The notes beneath the pieces were generated by a model, which was not told the origin of the DNA, did not search any database, and worked only from the letters and a program-made list of their open reading frames with translations. Shown here piece by piece: positions 38,615-49,379 of a DNA stretch of 64,000 nt. The stretch is from positions 868,001 to 932,000 of the forward strand of contig SAXG01000002.1 of the NCBI GenBank assembly GCA_012932865.1, in the 5' to 3' direction. This DNA comes from Amylostereum areolatum (Eukaryota > Basidiomycota > Agaricomycetes > Russulales > Stereaceae). How positions within the stretch are numbered: position 1 is the first letter of the stretch; each line of letters opens with the position of its first letter. The position numbers and the translations under genes were made by a program.

Positions 38615-39420
38615 TCCGGCGTAGGACAGATTGAGTGAGGCGTCCGCCCTCACCGCGGCAAGACACGGGCAGTGACCGACCGCATACGCGTTGAACGAGA
38701 CGCGGAGAGCGGCGGCGGAGTGAACCGAGGGTCAAGACGCGGGCGCGTATGGCAAGCGGTGCCTGATGATATGACAAGTTGAAGAGCGCGGGGGGCGCCA
38801 TCGGGGGCCCTCACGACGGGGCTTCTGAAGAGAGCGGGAGAGGAGGGGGCGCGTCGACGTCCGTGCGTGATGTGTCGTTGGACAATGTCGGCTACGATTT
38901 GTTTGTATGTTTTGTTTTTTTGATTTTATTTCCTGAGGTGGGGGAAGGCGCGTGTTTTATTTTGGAAATGTATACGAATTTGTTGAATACGGGATGGGCG
39001 GACGCGCGGCCTCGGGGGGGAAATGGCCCGATCAAGCAGTGCCTTCGCCGCCGCCACTCTCGGGGCCAGAGCGCCAAAGGGTCGGGATGCGCAGGCGCTC
39101 GGCGGATCCGGCAGGAAGAGCGGCGTGGGAAGGGGGGGAAGGGGAGAGATTGGATCGGGGGGGATGAGGGCCGTGATTGGGTGGGAGGCAGACTCCTAGC
39201 CAATGGTTAGGTAAGGGTACCAAACAGCCGTATACAGGGACGTGCCTGAAAGAGGGCAGATAAGGGTTGGTAAAGGATTCCCATCGGATTCCTTGCCTCT
39301 TTCGCGTTTCGTCCCCCGGTCTGTCCTCCCCTGCCTTTTCCGGTCGCGAAAGCCCCCCGCCACAGTTGCCTCCGCGTTCTGCACGCGTCCTTCCCTCCTC
39401 CTCCCCTTCTTGCTTCGTGC
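38615..39420. other. Intergenic region upstream of MADS-box gene
   Basis: About 800 bp, G-rich on the plus strand and with overlapping biased ORFs on both strands that I do not accept. It contains the 3' end of RED1 and the promoter of the MADS-box gene. Confidence 0.45.
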
Positions 39421-40629
39421 ATGGCCTATCGCTATTCTACCAGCAACAACAACAACAGCAGCAGCAGCAACAACCCAGTCGCCTCCCCCGCCCACGCTTA
39501 CCCTCAGCTTCCTTCTCTCGCCGCAGCCATGCAGGAAGACAAGCGTCATCTCCAAGACTCCATCCCCCCTCCCACCACCGACCAGTTCATCGCAGACCAG
39601 GACGCCGCCGACAGCGCCGCAGAGGACGAGGACGATTCCGACAAACCCAAGGACAAGAAGGCCGGCAGACGCAAGATCAAGATTGAATTCATCCAAGACA
39701 AATCGAGACGCCATATCACGTTCTCAAAAAGGAAGGCTGGTCAGTACCTTTTCCTCCCGACTCGTCTTCCTCCTCCTCATCTCGTTCCACGCGCCTTTTT
39801 TTTTCGTCGTCGTCCAGGTATCATGAAAAAGGTTCGTGTCCTGCGTTTCGAATCCGCCCTCACGCGTTCGTCTCCCGCTCATCTCTTCCTCTCAGGCATA
39901 CGAACTCTCCACCCTCACCGGCACCCAGGTCCTCCTCCTCGTCGTCTCCGAGACCGGTCTCGTCTACACCTTCACCTACCGCCAAACTCCAACCCCTCGT
40001 CACCCAGCCCGAGGGCAAGAACCTCATCCAAGCTTGCCTCAACGCTCCCCACGGCACGCTCCCCTCCTCGATGCCCGTCGGCCAGCCGATCGGTCGTTCC
40101 CCCTCCACCCCCATGGGTGCCCCCAGCCACAGCAACGTCCCCGGTGGCCTCTCCATCGGCGGCCAGAAAGAGGAAGGACGCGGACGCGGACGGCGACGAC
40201 GAGCGCGTCGGCTCCAAACGCCGCCGGCGGTCGTCGACCGCGGGGGGCAGTCGCTCCGGCCGTAGCGGGAGTGGAGCGGGCCAACCACCGTCGCCCCACA
40301 GTCCCGCGCAGGGCGTTCCCCCATCCCTCTCCATTCCCCAGCATCCGATTCCCGGTCCCCACTCTGGCCATCCCTCGCAGACGCCCCAGATCGGGCTCGG
40401 ACCGTCGCCCACGACCACCTCCCCCGCACAGCAACCGACCTCCCCGCATTACAGCCACCAAAGCCCGACCCAGCCCTACCACGGCAGTGGGCAGGAGATG
40501 TATCCACAAACAACGGGGATGATGCCGCCGCCGGGCACGGCTTACCCTTTCAGCCAGCCCAGCCAGTCGACGCAAGGACACTGGGCGGGTACGGTGCAGG
40601 GGAACACGCAGCATTACGGACGACGATGA
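39421..40629 (+). CDS. MCM1: SRF/Mcm1-type MADS-box transcription factor
   Basis: Exons 39421-39739, a 14-nt microexon 39818-39831 and 39896-40629. The MADS domain starts GRRKIKIEFIQDKSRRHITF and continues SKRKAGIMKKAYELSTLTG, TQVLLLVVSETGLVYTFT, placing it in the SRF/Mcm1 class that binds CArG boxes. After it come KLQPLVTQPEGKNLIQACLN and a long Ser/Pro/Gln-rich tail ending QHYGRR. The N-terminus is Asn/Ser-rich and acidic. Two single-base excesses are needed to keep homology: one T near 39977 (YTFT to AKLQPL) and one G within 40158-40162 (LSIGA to RKRKD); total 1067 nt is two bases too long. Mcm1 proteins control mating, cell cycle and metabolic genes with cofactors. Confidence 0.85.
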   Translation: MAYRYSTSNNNNSSSSNNPVASPAHAYPQLPSLAAAMQEDKRHLQDSIPPPTTDQFIADQDAADSAAEDEDDSDKPKDKKAGRRKIKIEFIQDKSRRHITFSKRKAGQYLFLPTRLPPPHLVPRAFFFRRRPGIMKKVRVLRFESALTRSSPAHLFLSGIRTLHPHRHPGPPPRRLRDRSRLHLHLPPNSNPSSPSPRARTSSKLASTLPTARSPPRCPSASRSVVPPPPPWVPPATATSPVASPSAARKRKDADADGDDERVGSKRRRRSSTAGGSRSGRSGSGAGQPPSPHSPAQGVPPSLSIPQHPIPGPHSGHPSQTPQIGLGPSPTTTSPAQQPTSPHYSHQSPTQPYHGSGQEMYPQTTGMMPPPGTAYPFSQPSQSTQGHWAGTVQGNTQHYGRR

Positions 40630-42872
40630 ACGCAACGGTGGACGGATGCGCACGGTTGACTCCCCCCTCCCTTCCTCTCTTCTCCTCTTGGGCTCCGACG
40701 GGGGCAGAGGCGTATGGCCTCCCCCCCCCGTTCTTGGTTGATCGTCATGACTTGAAATGATTGAAGCACGCTCGTGTTTGCCGTCTGTGTTGCTATGCGC
40801 CCTTCTCGTTTCCCTCGGATCCCATCCCTTTTTTTTTTGCTCTCTTGTGTCTCCTCTTACGAACGCCGCTTCGTCCTCTCTTCTTGGTCAGAATACACAC
40901 ACCCACACATGCAGATTCTCTTACCCCATCCTCGTAGTTGTTTCTCCACCCCACCCCACGCCCCGTCTGTATCTACATATCTCTCCCCTTCGTGCGACGC
41001 CGACGACCCTGCTCTCGTATCTCTTCCCCCCCCTCGTGCTGTTTGTGTCTAAATTTCGGACGTGAATCCAAATGGGCTCTCCCCCGCCGCCGTTTCTTGT
41101 GTACTTGTACCCGCTGCTCCGCTTTAGTTTACGCGTCCCCGTATCGACCTCCTCCTGCCCCCACACCCCCTCCTCCCCCCCCCCTTTGCTCCTCCCATCG
41201 CGCCTCGGATTACCGTAGCGCGCGTCATGACCGAATCTGTAGCCCGACACGTTGAATGTTCTTGGATCCGTCCCCCTTCCGAGTCGCGCCTGCAAATCGA
41301 TCGTCCAAAAGATATGATATACACAAGCCCGTCGCCGCGGCCCCGTCGTCTCTGCTAAGTACGTACGTACGTTGCACGGTATGGAAGCCGTGGCGACGTG
41401 TCGAGCTCGCGCTCGAGGGGGGGGAGAGAGAAGAAAAAGGAAGGCGTTGACGTCACGCGTTTCCGAAGACGTCGAGAGGACCGGGTTTGGGACTCGGAGA
41501 CGGAGGGAGCGTGGCATGAGGGACGGACGGACGGACATACATATATGGAGCAAAGAAAAAAGGGAGATCGCGATTGCCGACGCACGTAGCTCAAAACCTG
41601 TTCGGGAGGCCCGGGGGCTTCGAGTCTTCGAGTCTTCGACCCTCCCTCTCCCCTTCCCCACCCTAGCTCGATCGAGACTCGAGGAACCGGACGGCAGCCA
41701 CCTTGGAAAAAGCCTGTCTCGATCCGGAGAGATCCTCTCAGGGAGGGGGCGCGGAGGGATTCAGTACATAATAGTAAGTAAGTAAGTAGTGGGCTGCAGG
41801 CGGCGGCGGCGGCTGCATCGCTTCGAACGTCGGTTCCGCGACTCAATTGGATCGGGGGATTGTATTCGGACGCCATGTGCACGACAACGACGACGACGAC
41901 GAGGAGGAGGCAAGAACAAAGGGGGGGGGTGGGTTGCCTGATGGGCTCACTGTATGCAGTATGGATCACCTCATCACGCGCACCCGGCCGTTTCCTAGGA
42001 TTGAATACTGATGGCTTCTCTCCGAATTTCTCGATGCCGCCCGCGGCGTCTGGCCCGTCGGTTTGGGTTTTATGGACTTGTATGTGTGGGTGCACGCGTG
42101 TCGGATGTCCGAGCACGCCGCGCGGTCAGCTGCTAGGCTACATCAATTTCAAGGGGTTTGGCTGGACGGGAAAATAGCCTTTTTTGGATGTCCCTTCATG
42201 TCATACCTATCGCATCATCACATTGACGGCTCGCGCACGTCGACGGTCGTTGCACTGTGACTTTGCTCTCGAATTGCCGATGTCGAGTGCAATATACACT
42301 GACACGGCTTTATCATTGAGTGCTTTTGCTCAGAAGGTCAGTTGTCATGCTCAGTGGTGCAAGGCGGCCGCTGGTGCTCATTTATAAGTACAGTGCGTGC
42401 ATTATGCGTTGTGCAAGAGCTCGTGGTTGCATTTCTGACAGCCTTGGATGCTGAATTTCTGTGCAGGATGTATGCCTCATTTGCGGATCGTATATCATGC
42501 AACATGATGGGTGACAGTGCGACCTGCGACAGCGAATGGCAGCGACACGAAAAGTCGAAAACACCGGTGATGCTCATGAAGCGGTACGAGGTCGGTGGTT
42601 ACGGCCTACACCAGTTTTCATGTTGACGACATCCACTATCTGACAGCTGTCCGTCTATGACCTTCCACAAACAATGCTTAGCTGGCCTACCATGGCTACA
42701 ACTTATGGTGGTGCGGCCTCGGTATTGAAGTAGAACATATGCCGTCTTTCTGTTCTTACCGTGCAGCACAAACCTTGTTCACAACATATTTACATACCCG
42801 TTTATCTCGCGGTCGATGTACTTATCGAAGTCCAGCCCGGTAGCTCATGCCAGCAGTGTAAGTACTAGTAGT
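40630..42872. other. Gene-poor region with simple repeats
   Basis: About 2.2 kb. It contains short simple repeats (CTTCGAGT copies near 41619-41641, AAGT copies near 41763, GAC-rich tract near 41878) and homopolymers near 40830. ORFs here overlap on both strands with biased composition and no recognisable domain. Confidence 0.45.
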
Positions 42873-43067
42873 TTAAATAATCAGCTTGTAGCTCGTGTCC
42901 AGCCTGCTACCCCACTGCCGCAAGAGCACTGTTAGCATTCCCTTTATATGCATATCTGATGCGATGCACAGGTGCTGCTCACAGAATTTATTTAAACTAT
43001 CCACCACTGTCTCCGTTTCAGAGCTCAGCCAGAGGAGGTCATCCGCATGACGAGCAAACCATGACAT
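42873..43067 (-). mobile_element. Possible reverse-transcriptase remnant
   Basis: A 64-codon open frame reads SWFARHADDLLWLSSETETV followed by DSLNKFCEQHLCIASD. The A-D-D-L-L-x-L-S arrangement followed by a helix with LNxFC and a Lys-containing strand resembles the catalytic palm motif of non-LTR reverse transcriptases, with His instead of Tyr/Phe before ADD. No flanking RT motifs, endonuclease or terminal repeats can be seen, so at most this is a short decayed fragment. The hairpin repeat copy at 43166 lies about 100 bp away and might belong to the same element. Confidence 0.35.
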
Positions 43068-43165
43068 AAATGAATTTGATTGGCTCTCCAGCGCTCGAGA
43101 GAGCCTTTCGCGCCGTCCTAAAATGGCTATTTTTCCGTCCCGCGAGATCCCTTGAAATTGATGCA

Positions 43166-43231
43166 GACCTTATACTCAGAACGACTGTCTTCTGAGTAAG
43201 GTCAGCCACGGAGACTAGGTCAGCTGCGCTC
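43166..43231. repeat. Hairpin repeat, copy 1
   Basis: A long stem-loop (arms 43166-43181 and 43190-43203, 14 pairs with a 2-nt bulge, 8-nt loop CGACTGTC) is followed by AGCCACGGAGACTAGGTCAG. The loop, inner stem and tail recur at 49224-49268, where the stem differs by compensatory changes. It may be a structured RNA, or an end of a short mobile element; no known RNA family is recognised. Confidence 0.6.
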
Positions 43232-44234
43232 TATTCAATCGAGCCTATGCGCGTGCGTACGCTAGTACTGTAGGCGCAGCGCTGCGTGTGCGATTCTACT
43301 CCATGGCGTGCACGATCCTAATCCATGTACTGGGTGGATATATCGCGGTCGTCGGGGGATGTGGAATGGAACGGGGATCAATATGGCACGCGCATCGTTA
43401 TTCATTTCGTCGGTGGAACGATGCCTGCATCGACGTCGATGTTTCCAAAATTCCTTTCCTTTTCGAAGGGCGGGCGGCGGAACGGGAGCTCAGAGCGCTC
43501 AGAGGGAGAGTGCCAGACAGACAACCCAAACGCCGCGGATTTTCATTATGCGCCCGCGTACACGGTGGACGGGGCATCGGCGTCGAACGGAGAGAGAGAG
43601 ATCCGTGCGCGTGCGTTCACGGTCATATCGCGGCGTCGGGGCGAACGCGCGTCACCGTCCCCAAGTACGCATGCGGCGACGAGGAGGCCCCCCCACCCGG
43701 ATGCAGAGCGGGGCACGGTTCCCGTGGGGTGGATCCCGTGCTTCGTGCTTAGATGCGGATGCGGTGCGCTTCGACCCGGTAGACGCGGGCGACAGTCGAT
43801 GTGTGTGTATATATAAACGAAGAGGCGGGATAGGGGATACAAGATCGTGGCAGGGTCGTGGTCGTAAGTATAGGTATAACGGGTGGGGCCCGGGGGGGTG
43901 GCAATAAGGGTACATACATACATAAATACAACGATGCATGCATCGCATACACGCCGTCGTGCTTTCTTTGTACTGGGTGCTGGGGTGCTGGGGAGCTGGG
44001 GGGACGAGGGAGGGGTGAGAAAGGGGGAGAGACGATCCGGACCTTGAGAGGGAGCAAGAGAAGCCAAGGGCGAGCCAGGCTCCGGTCGGTCGCCGATAGT
44101 GCGTCCGGCACGCGCCGGACTCCGAGGGCACCCACCCTTCCCCTTCCCTTCGATCGCAATCGCTCCTCGTCGTCCTGCCAACCGTCCCTTCCTTCCTGAT
44201 CCGGCCAACAATGGACCAGACTCCTCCCCCCTTC
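43232..44234. other. Gene-poor region downstream of methyltransferase gene
   Basis: About 1 kb. It carries an ACAT microsatellite near 43913 and long open frames on the minus strand (to 43546) that continue out of the methyltransferase coding region by GC bias only. No recognisable gene. Confidence 0.45.
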
Positions 44235-47200
44235 TCACTTCCAAGCGCAGAACACGCGGATGGTCCGACTCATCCGCGGTCCCCGCCGCCGCCCCGACGG
44301 TTCCCCCTCCCTCTCCCCCTCCCCCGCGCCCGCGGCCAACGTCCGCGCGTGCTCCTCCCACTTGTCGCACAGCAGCTCGAACGCCTTGCGCTCCGCCGTC
44401 CGCCCCTGCGACGGCGGGCGCGCCCACCCGAACGTCCCCTCCATCCGCGCCTCCAGCCCCACCTGGTCCTGCATGTCCCTGCCACACCCCGTTCAGCGAC
44501 CTTCGGAAAGAAAGGAAAAAGGCCACGCTCACAGCTCGAACCGGGTCACCAGCGCCTCGAACTCCCCCCGCGTCATATCCACCAGCTCCCCCGCCCACCC
44601 TCGCTCCTCCTCCTCCTCCTCTTCCTGCCCCGCCCCCGCCCCCGCCCGCGCCAACCTCTCCCGCCTCGCGTCCTGCCACCCCGCCACCCACTCCCACATC
44701 GCCTCCTTGCACGCCGCGACCTCCGTCACCCGCGTCGACAGGTGCAGGTTCAAGCTCTGCAGATCGAACGACAGCATCCGGTTCGGCAGCCGGTTCACGC
44801 GGCTCGCCGTGCTCGGGTACTCCTCGCCCTCGCCCTCGCCTTCGCTCTCGTGCTCGTGCTCCGAGGCCGCCCGCGCTCGGTCCGGAGGAAGGGGAAGAGG
44901 GAGCGCGCCCGCTTTCGAGCTCGGGCCTTCCTCCTCCTCCGCGCCGACGGACGAAAAGGACGTGCGCGGGGTCGACGTCGTCGCGGCCGACGAGCTCGTC
45001 TGCGCGGAGAACATCGTCCGCGCCGTCGACGTCGACGTCCGCGGCCGACTCCCGCTCGACAGCGCCAGCGACGCCGTGCTCGCGCCCACGCCCGTCGCGA
45101 ACGCTCCCCCGCGGTGCCGCATCCCCGAGTTCAAGAACCCGGGCGAGCTCGCGTCCAGGAGCACGTACTGCTGCATCGCGTGCAGGATCTCGCGTCCGTG
45201 GATCACCGCGCTCGCCACCGACACCCGCCCGTCCGCGTTCGTCTCGAGCGAGTGCCGCCGCGACGCGAACCGCGATCGACCGGCCGGGTGCGCGCCGTTG
45301 GTGGTGGTGGTGGTGGTGGTGGTGGTGGTGGTGGGAATTCGCGACGGGTCGGGGTCGGGGTCGGGACGGGGCGTGCCCGCGCCGGAGCTGCGGTCGTCCG
45401 TGTCGGACTGGGAGGCGTCGGTCGTGTCGGTGTCGGCGGAGGAGACGGTGGGATCGTGCGAGGTCGGGGTGCGCTTGCGGGCGTGGTGCTTCGCGGGTTT
45501 GGGGCGCGGAGAGGGCGCGGGGGGCGGGAACATGAACATGATCGGGGCGTGGGTTCGGACGTCTGGAGAGGGGGAGGGGACGGACGGGTGTGAGGGCGGA
45601 GGTGAACGCGGAAAGGGAGGGGGAGGGACGCACCGTTCAAGTAGAGAGGGAGCGCGTTCGCGAGCAGGGACAGCGGCGACAGGTTCACGAACCGGTCCGC
45701 GTGCATCTCGGTGTAGATGTGCTCGAGCAGGCCGTGGTCGCGCGGGTTCTGCGGTTGTTGGGGCGGACGCGGCGGGGAGGGGGACGGCTCGGAGGGGAGG
45801 GGAAGCGTGGCCGTGGACGGGACGGCGTGCAGCGCGGCGGAACTCGTCGCGGGTGGAGGAGAACCGAACAGGGTGGACGCGGGCGGGCCTTCGGACGCTT
45901 TCCACGGGCGGGAGGCGGGCGATTTGGAGGACAGGAGGTCGTCGAGGGGCGGGAGCGGGTTCAGTTGGAGGTCGGGGGGCGGGGGCGAGCGCGCGGGGAT
46001 GTGTGAGGACGCGGGGCGTCCCTTGGGGTGGTGCGTCTTCGCCCGCGGGTCTGGGCTTGCGGTGCGGGAATGGGCGGGGCTGGAGATCGAGCGGTGGATG
46101 GCGGGGCGCGGGGAGGGGTGGGACGTGGGCGCGCCTGCGCCCGAGGGGGACCCTGGCGGGTGGGGGGAGGGTGGCGCGCGTGAGGTGCGGGGTGGGGGGA
46201 GGGGGCGTGCGGCCGTGGGCGAGCTCGAGAGCATGAACGGGAGGGGACTGTACAAGGAAGGGGGAGACGAGCGCGACGTCGGCGAGGACGGGGTGGACTT
46301 GGTCGATTTCGAGCGGTGGGAGGAGGACGCGACGGACGCGACGGACGCGCTCGGGTCGGGGTGGCGCGTGCGATCGCTTGGCGCGGCCTCGGACGCAGTA
46401 GGATCGCGATTGGGGTCCGGAGCCGAAACTGAATGGGCGCGGACGGGGGGTGGGAGCGCGACGGCCGTGGGTGCACCGGTAGGGGACGAGGGGACGGCGA
46501 GCGGAGACGCCGGGAGCGGGTCGGGGAGAGAGGTCGTGGGAAGGGAAGGGGACGGGGAGGCGGAGGATTCACGAGGACGACCGGGGAAGAAAAGCTCTTC
46601 TTCGAGCATCTGTTATTATTATTTTTGTTATGACGAGAAAGGCAAAGGACGACGGGCGGGAGTCGCGCACCTCGAACGCGGCGCCAGGTTTCATGACGCG
46701 GGTGATCTCCTCCAAGAGCGCGTCCCATTTGTCCTCGGGCACGCCGTGCGCGATACGCTTGATATGCCTGCGGATGCCAAGTTGTTCAGAACACGGCCGA
46801 GGAAAGTCCGGGGGGAGGGACGCACACGAAATCAAACTCTTCGTTTGGAAACGGCAGCCCTTCCAAGCTGGGCGATCGGAAAGTCAGGCTGGGCGCGGGA
46901 GGAGGGAGGGGGGGGAGAGAACACGCGCACCAATTTCCGTGGACCCACGTTATCCGTGAGGAGAGGTCGTTGGAACGCAGGTGAGAGAGATCGGGCTGGA
47001 TGGGCACGAGGTCCATGCCTTGATAGCGGGTGTGTGAGAGAGAGGGAGAGGGGGTGAAAGGATGAGGCGACGGACCGACGAACTCGCAGTCCCTCCACTG
47101 CCTGGCGCAGTCCAATATCCAGCTGCCGGAACCTGAACGGCGATGAGCGGGACCGATGAAGGATGCGGAGAGAGCGTACCGCATCCGAGGTCCAATCTGT

Positions 47201-47962
47201 GGGGAGGGAATGAGCAGGGGGGGTCGGTGAAAGCGGAGGGGGGAGGGGGACGGACACTTTGGTGGGAGGGGCGGGGAAGACGTGAAAGGTGAGGCTGCCG
47301 CAGAGTTGCCTGGTGAAGGCGGTCTCCCAGACATCGCTGCAAGAGAGGATGAGGGACGATAGGGTGGGAGGGGGGGTTCAGAGGACGGACTGATCGATGA
47401 CGAGTCTGTCGTAGTTGAGGGGGTAGGGGGCTTCGTTGGGGGGGTAAGGGTGATGCTTCTGGCCGTTCTTGAGGGTGAACTGGCTGTTGCGGGCGGAGAT
47501 GCCGCGCTGGAGTTCTTGGAGGATGGTGCGATCGGCGGTGGAGAAGAGGTTGCGGTGGGGCGGGGGGTGGTCGTCGGAGGGGGGGGGTCGGGGGATGGGC
47601 AGAGGCGGCGCGTTTGGAGGAGCGTCTCCGGAGGGGTATAAAGTCTGCAAAGGACTGCGGGGGAATGCGGGGTAGATGGGACATCGCGGGGAGAGATGAG
47701 GAGAACGTACGGGAAGCGCGGTAGGAGAGAACGGAGAGGTGACCGCGATCGCGACGGCTGCGTGAGCGGTGTCCGCGGTGCCTGAGCCTGAGCCCGAGCC
47801 TGAGGAGGTGGCCGGACGGCGTTGGACGCGAGCACGAGCGGGATGACGCGGGGGTCGGGGCGGAGCAGGGCCTGAAGAAGGGGCGATCACGGGTGGGGGC
47901 CCGCTCGACAAGCTCTCGCTGCGTTTTCGGAAGAGAAAGTGACCGTGGGGAGTCGACGACAT
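44235..47962 (-). CDS. Large SAM-dependent methyltransferase with disordered insert
   Basis: Ten exons (47962-47391, 47335-47258, 47196-47180, 47132-47076, 47018-46931, 46867-46826, 46767-46671, 46609-45634, 45562-44533, 44478-44235) give 1066 residues in frame. The class I fold is clear: NYDRLVID and VWETAFTRQLCGSL, motif I LDLGCGSGSWILDCA built across a 17-nt microexon, then DLVPIQPDL, ITWVHGN, LPFPNEEFDFV, and EEITRVMKPGAAFE followed by MLEEELFFPGR. A Pro/Ser-rich insert of about 350 residues and a poly-Thr run (from a GGT microsatellite on the plus strand) interrupt the C-terminal half, which resumes HIYTEMHADRFVNLSPLSLL, REILHAMQQYVLLDAS, EWVAGWQDARRERL and FGWARPP. The substrate is unknown; LaeA-like regulators and lipid methyltransferases are possible relatives. 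Confidence 0.75.
45299..45334. repeat. GGT/ACC trinucleotide microsatellite inside a coding exon
   Basis: About twelve GGT units on the plus strand, read as consecutive Thr codons on the minus strand within the methyltransferase. Such tracts vary in length between strains. Confidence 0.8.
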
Positions 47963-48554
47963 AGACCGCTAAGCACCGCTCAGCATCAGCCGCGGACGCT
48001 AGAGGCAAGAGGTGGGAAGAGAGAGAGAGAGCGTCCAACATATTTGAGGCAAACTAATGCTGGCTTCTCGCGGCGAAAAAGCCCAGCTGCGCCTTCGGCC
48101 CTTCTCCATCAAAACACGTTGTTCGCATTCTTTTCTCGGTTCGTCTCATCCTTGCTTTCCTCCGCCTCCCCGAGCTTCACCATCTCATTCTCCACCATCA
48201 ACTCCTGCCCGACTCTCGCTTGGCTCCCCCGATTCCCCGCTACCACCACCACCACCACCACCATCTCCCACCACTCGTCTTCTCTTCCTCTTCTCCTCTT
48301 CTCCTCTTCTCCTCTTCTCGTCTTCCAATATAAATATATCCCTGATCCCCATGATCCATCTTTACATCCCCGTGCCTACTTCGCCCCCTCCTCGGCCCAT
48401 GCCACTCTCCACTCTCCTCACTTCCTCTCACCACCAGTTCCGACTCCGTCCACGCCCTCGCTCTCAACGCGGCCCCGCTCCAGACGCCCGACGGAGATGA
48501 AGTGCACCCCAGAAGCCCTTCCAACTTCGCGACCTGGATGTCATACTCAGAACC
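47963..48554. other. Intergenic region with pyrimidine repeats
   Basis: About 590 bp. It includes a CCA microsatellite (48242-48263) and a CTTCTCCT-type run (48284-48320). Its right part, about 48290-48560, is duplicated in degenerate form at about 49380-49600. Confidence 0.55.
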
Positions 48555-49207
48555 AGCCTGCCTACGCCGCAACATCGCCCCTTCCCTGTCTATACGTACA
48601 CGTTCCCATTCATTCCACCTCTCGATATCTACGTCAACCGCACCCTTCACTTCGGGCTGCGCTTCAGCTTGGCGTGGCTCATCCCGATATCCTCAACTCG
48701 TTCACAAGCGCCTCCCCGGGTCCTCCCCCCGACACGAACCCGACGTGCGCCTATCTTCCCAGATCCCGTCAGCTTCCTCCCTCGCGAACAAGTCGTGAAC
48801 ACCCACCTCGACGCTCGTCCACCCGATCCGATCACTAACAGGATCTCCTCGCTCTTCTCCACCCCCCCCAGAAGACACCGCCTGCCCCTCCTCCCTCACC
48901 ACCGACAGTCGCCTATACTACATCCGCGCCTACCCCCGCCTTGGCCGTGATCCACGCGTGCTCCGTCGCCGCCGCGTGCATGAGCGTCACCTCCTTCGTC
49001 TCGAACGTCGGCGCCAACGCCTCCACCAGTACTCTGGCGGGGCTATCAACTCTTTGTGCACTTCCGCCATTTCCCATGCTGCAGGTACACGGACCCGCCG
49101 CGACCAGGATCGCTTCTCCGACAATATCTCCCAGAATCGTAGCGACTCACCGACCACCACCAAAAGTTGGGCGCCTCAGTCTGGATCTCCATAAACAGCC
49201 TGATCGG
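48555..49207 (-). pseudogene. Decayed copy of ABM-like gene (paralog of 51771-52577)
   Basis: This segment is a diverged direct duplicate of 51655-52420: long stretches match, for example around 48645-48790 against 51765-51910 (the last exon and its intron) and 48985-49060 against 52165-52240. Compared with the intact gene it has a deletion of about 40 bp (near 48968), several indels and lost reading frame, and the region corresponding to exon 1 is missing; similarity stops at about 49207, where the hairpin repeat begins. It cannot encode the full barrel protein. Confidence 0.75.
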
Positions 49208-49223
49208 GGCAGCTCTAACTTAA

Positions 49224-49268
49224 ATACAGAACGACTATCTTCTGTATGAGGTCAGCTACGGAGACTAG
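49224..49268. repeat. Hairpin repeat, copy 2
   Basis: Arms ATACAGAA (49224-49231) and TTCTGTAT (49240-49247) enclose the loop CGACTATC and are followed by GAGGTCAGCTACGGAGAC. Relative to copy 1 two base pairs of the stem are changed on both sides so that pairing is preserved. It abuts the broken end of the decayed ABM-like gene. Confidence 0.6.
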
Positions 49269-49379
49269 ACAGCTCCGCTTTCTGGATCAGTGCGCACTCT
49301 TTTCCTCTCTCTTTTTTATTTCATTTTCCTCCACGTCTTCATCGATCTAGGCTCCCTCTCACCGTCTCCACCGTCTAAC

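Noticed and set aside
38779..39210. Gly/Arg-rich plus ORF of 143 codons upstream of the MADS-box gene
   Set aside because: Low-complexity, overlaps an equally long minus ORF, no homology; G-rich promoter region.
45299..45334. GGT run as a G-quadruplex regulatory element
   Set aside because: It lies within a coding exon as a Thr codon run and is explained as a microsatellite; runs of only two G make a strong quadruplex unlikely.
43546..46236. Very long open frames on both strands (up to about 695 codons) between 43.5 and 46.2 kb
   Set aside because: The region is extremely GC-rich, so stops are rare in all frames. Only the minus-strand spliced frame carries recognisable protein; the others are shadows.
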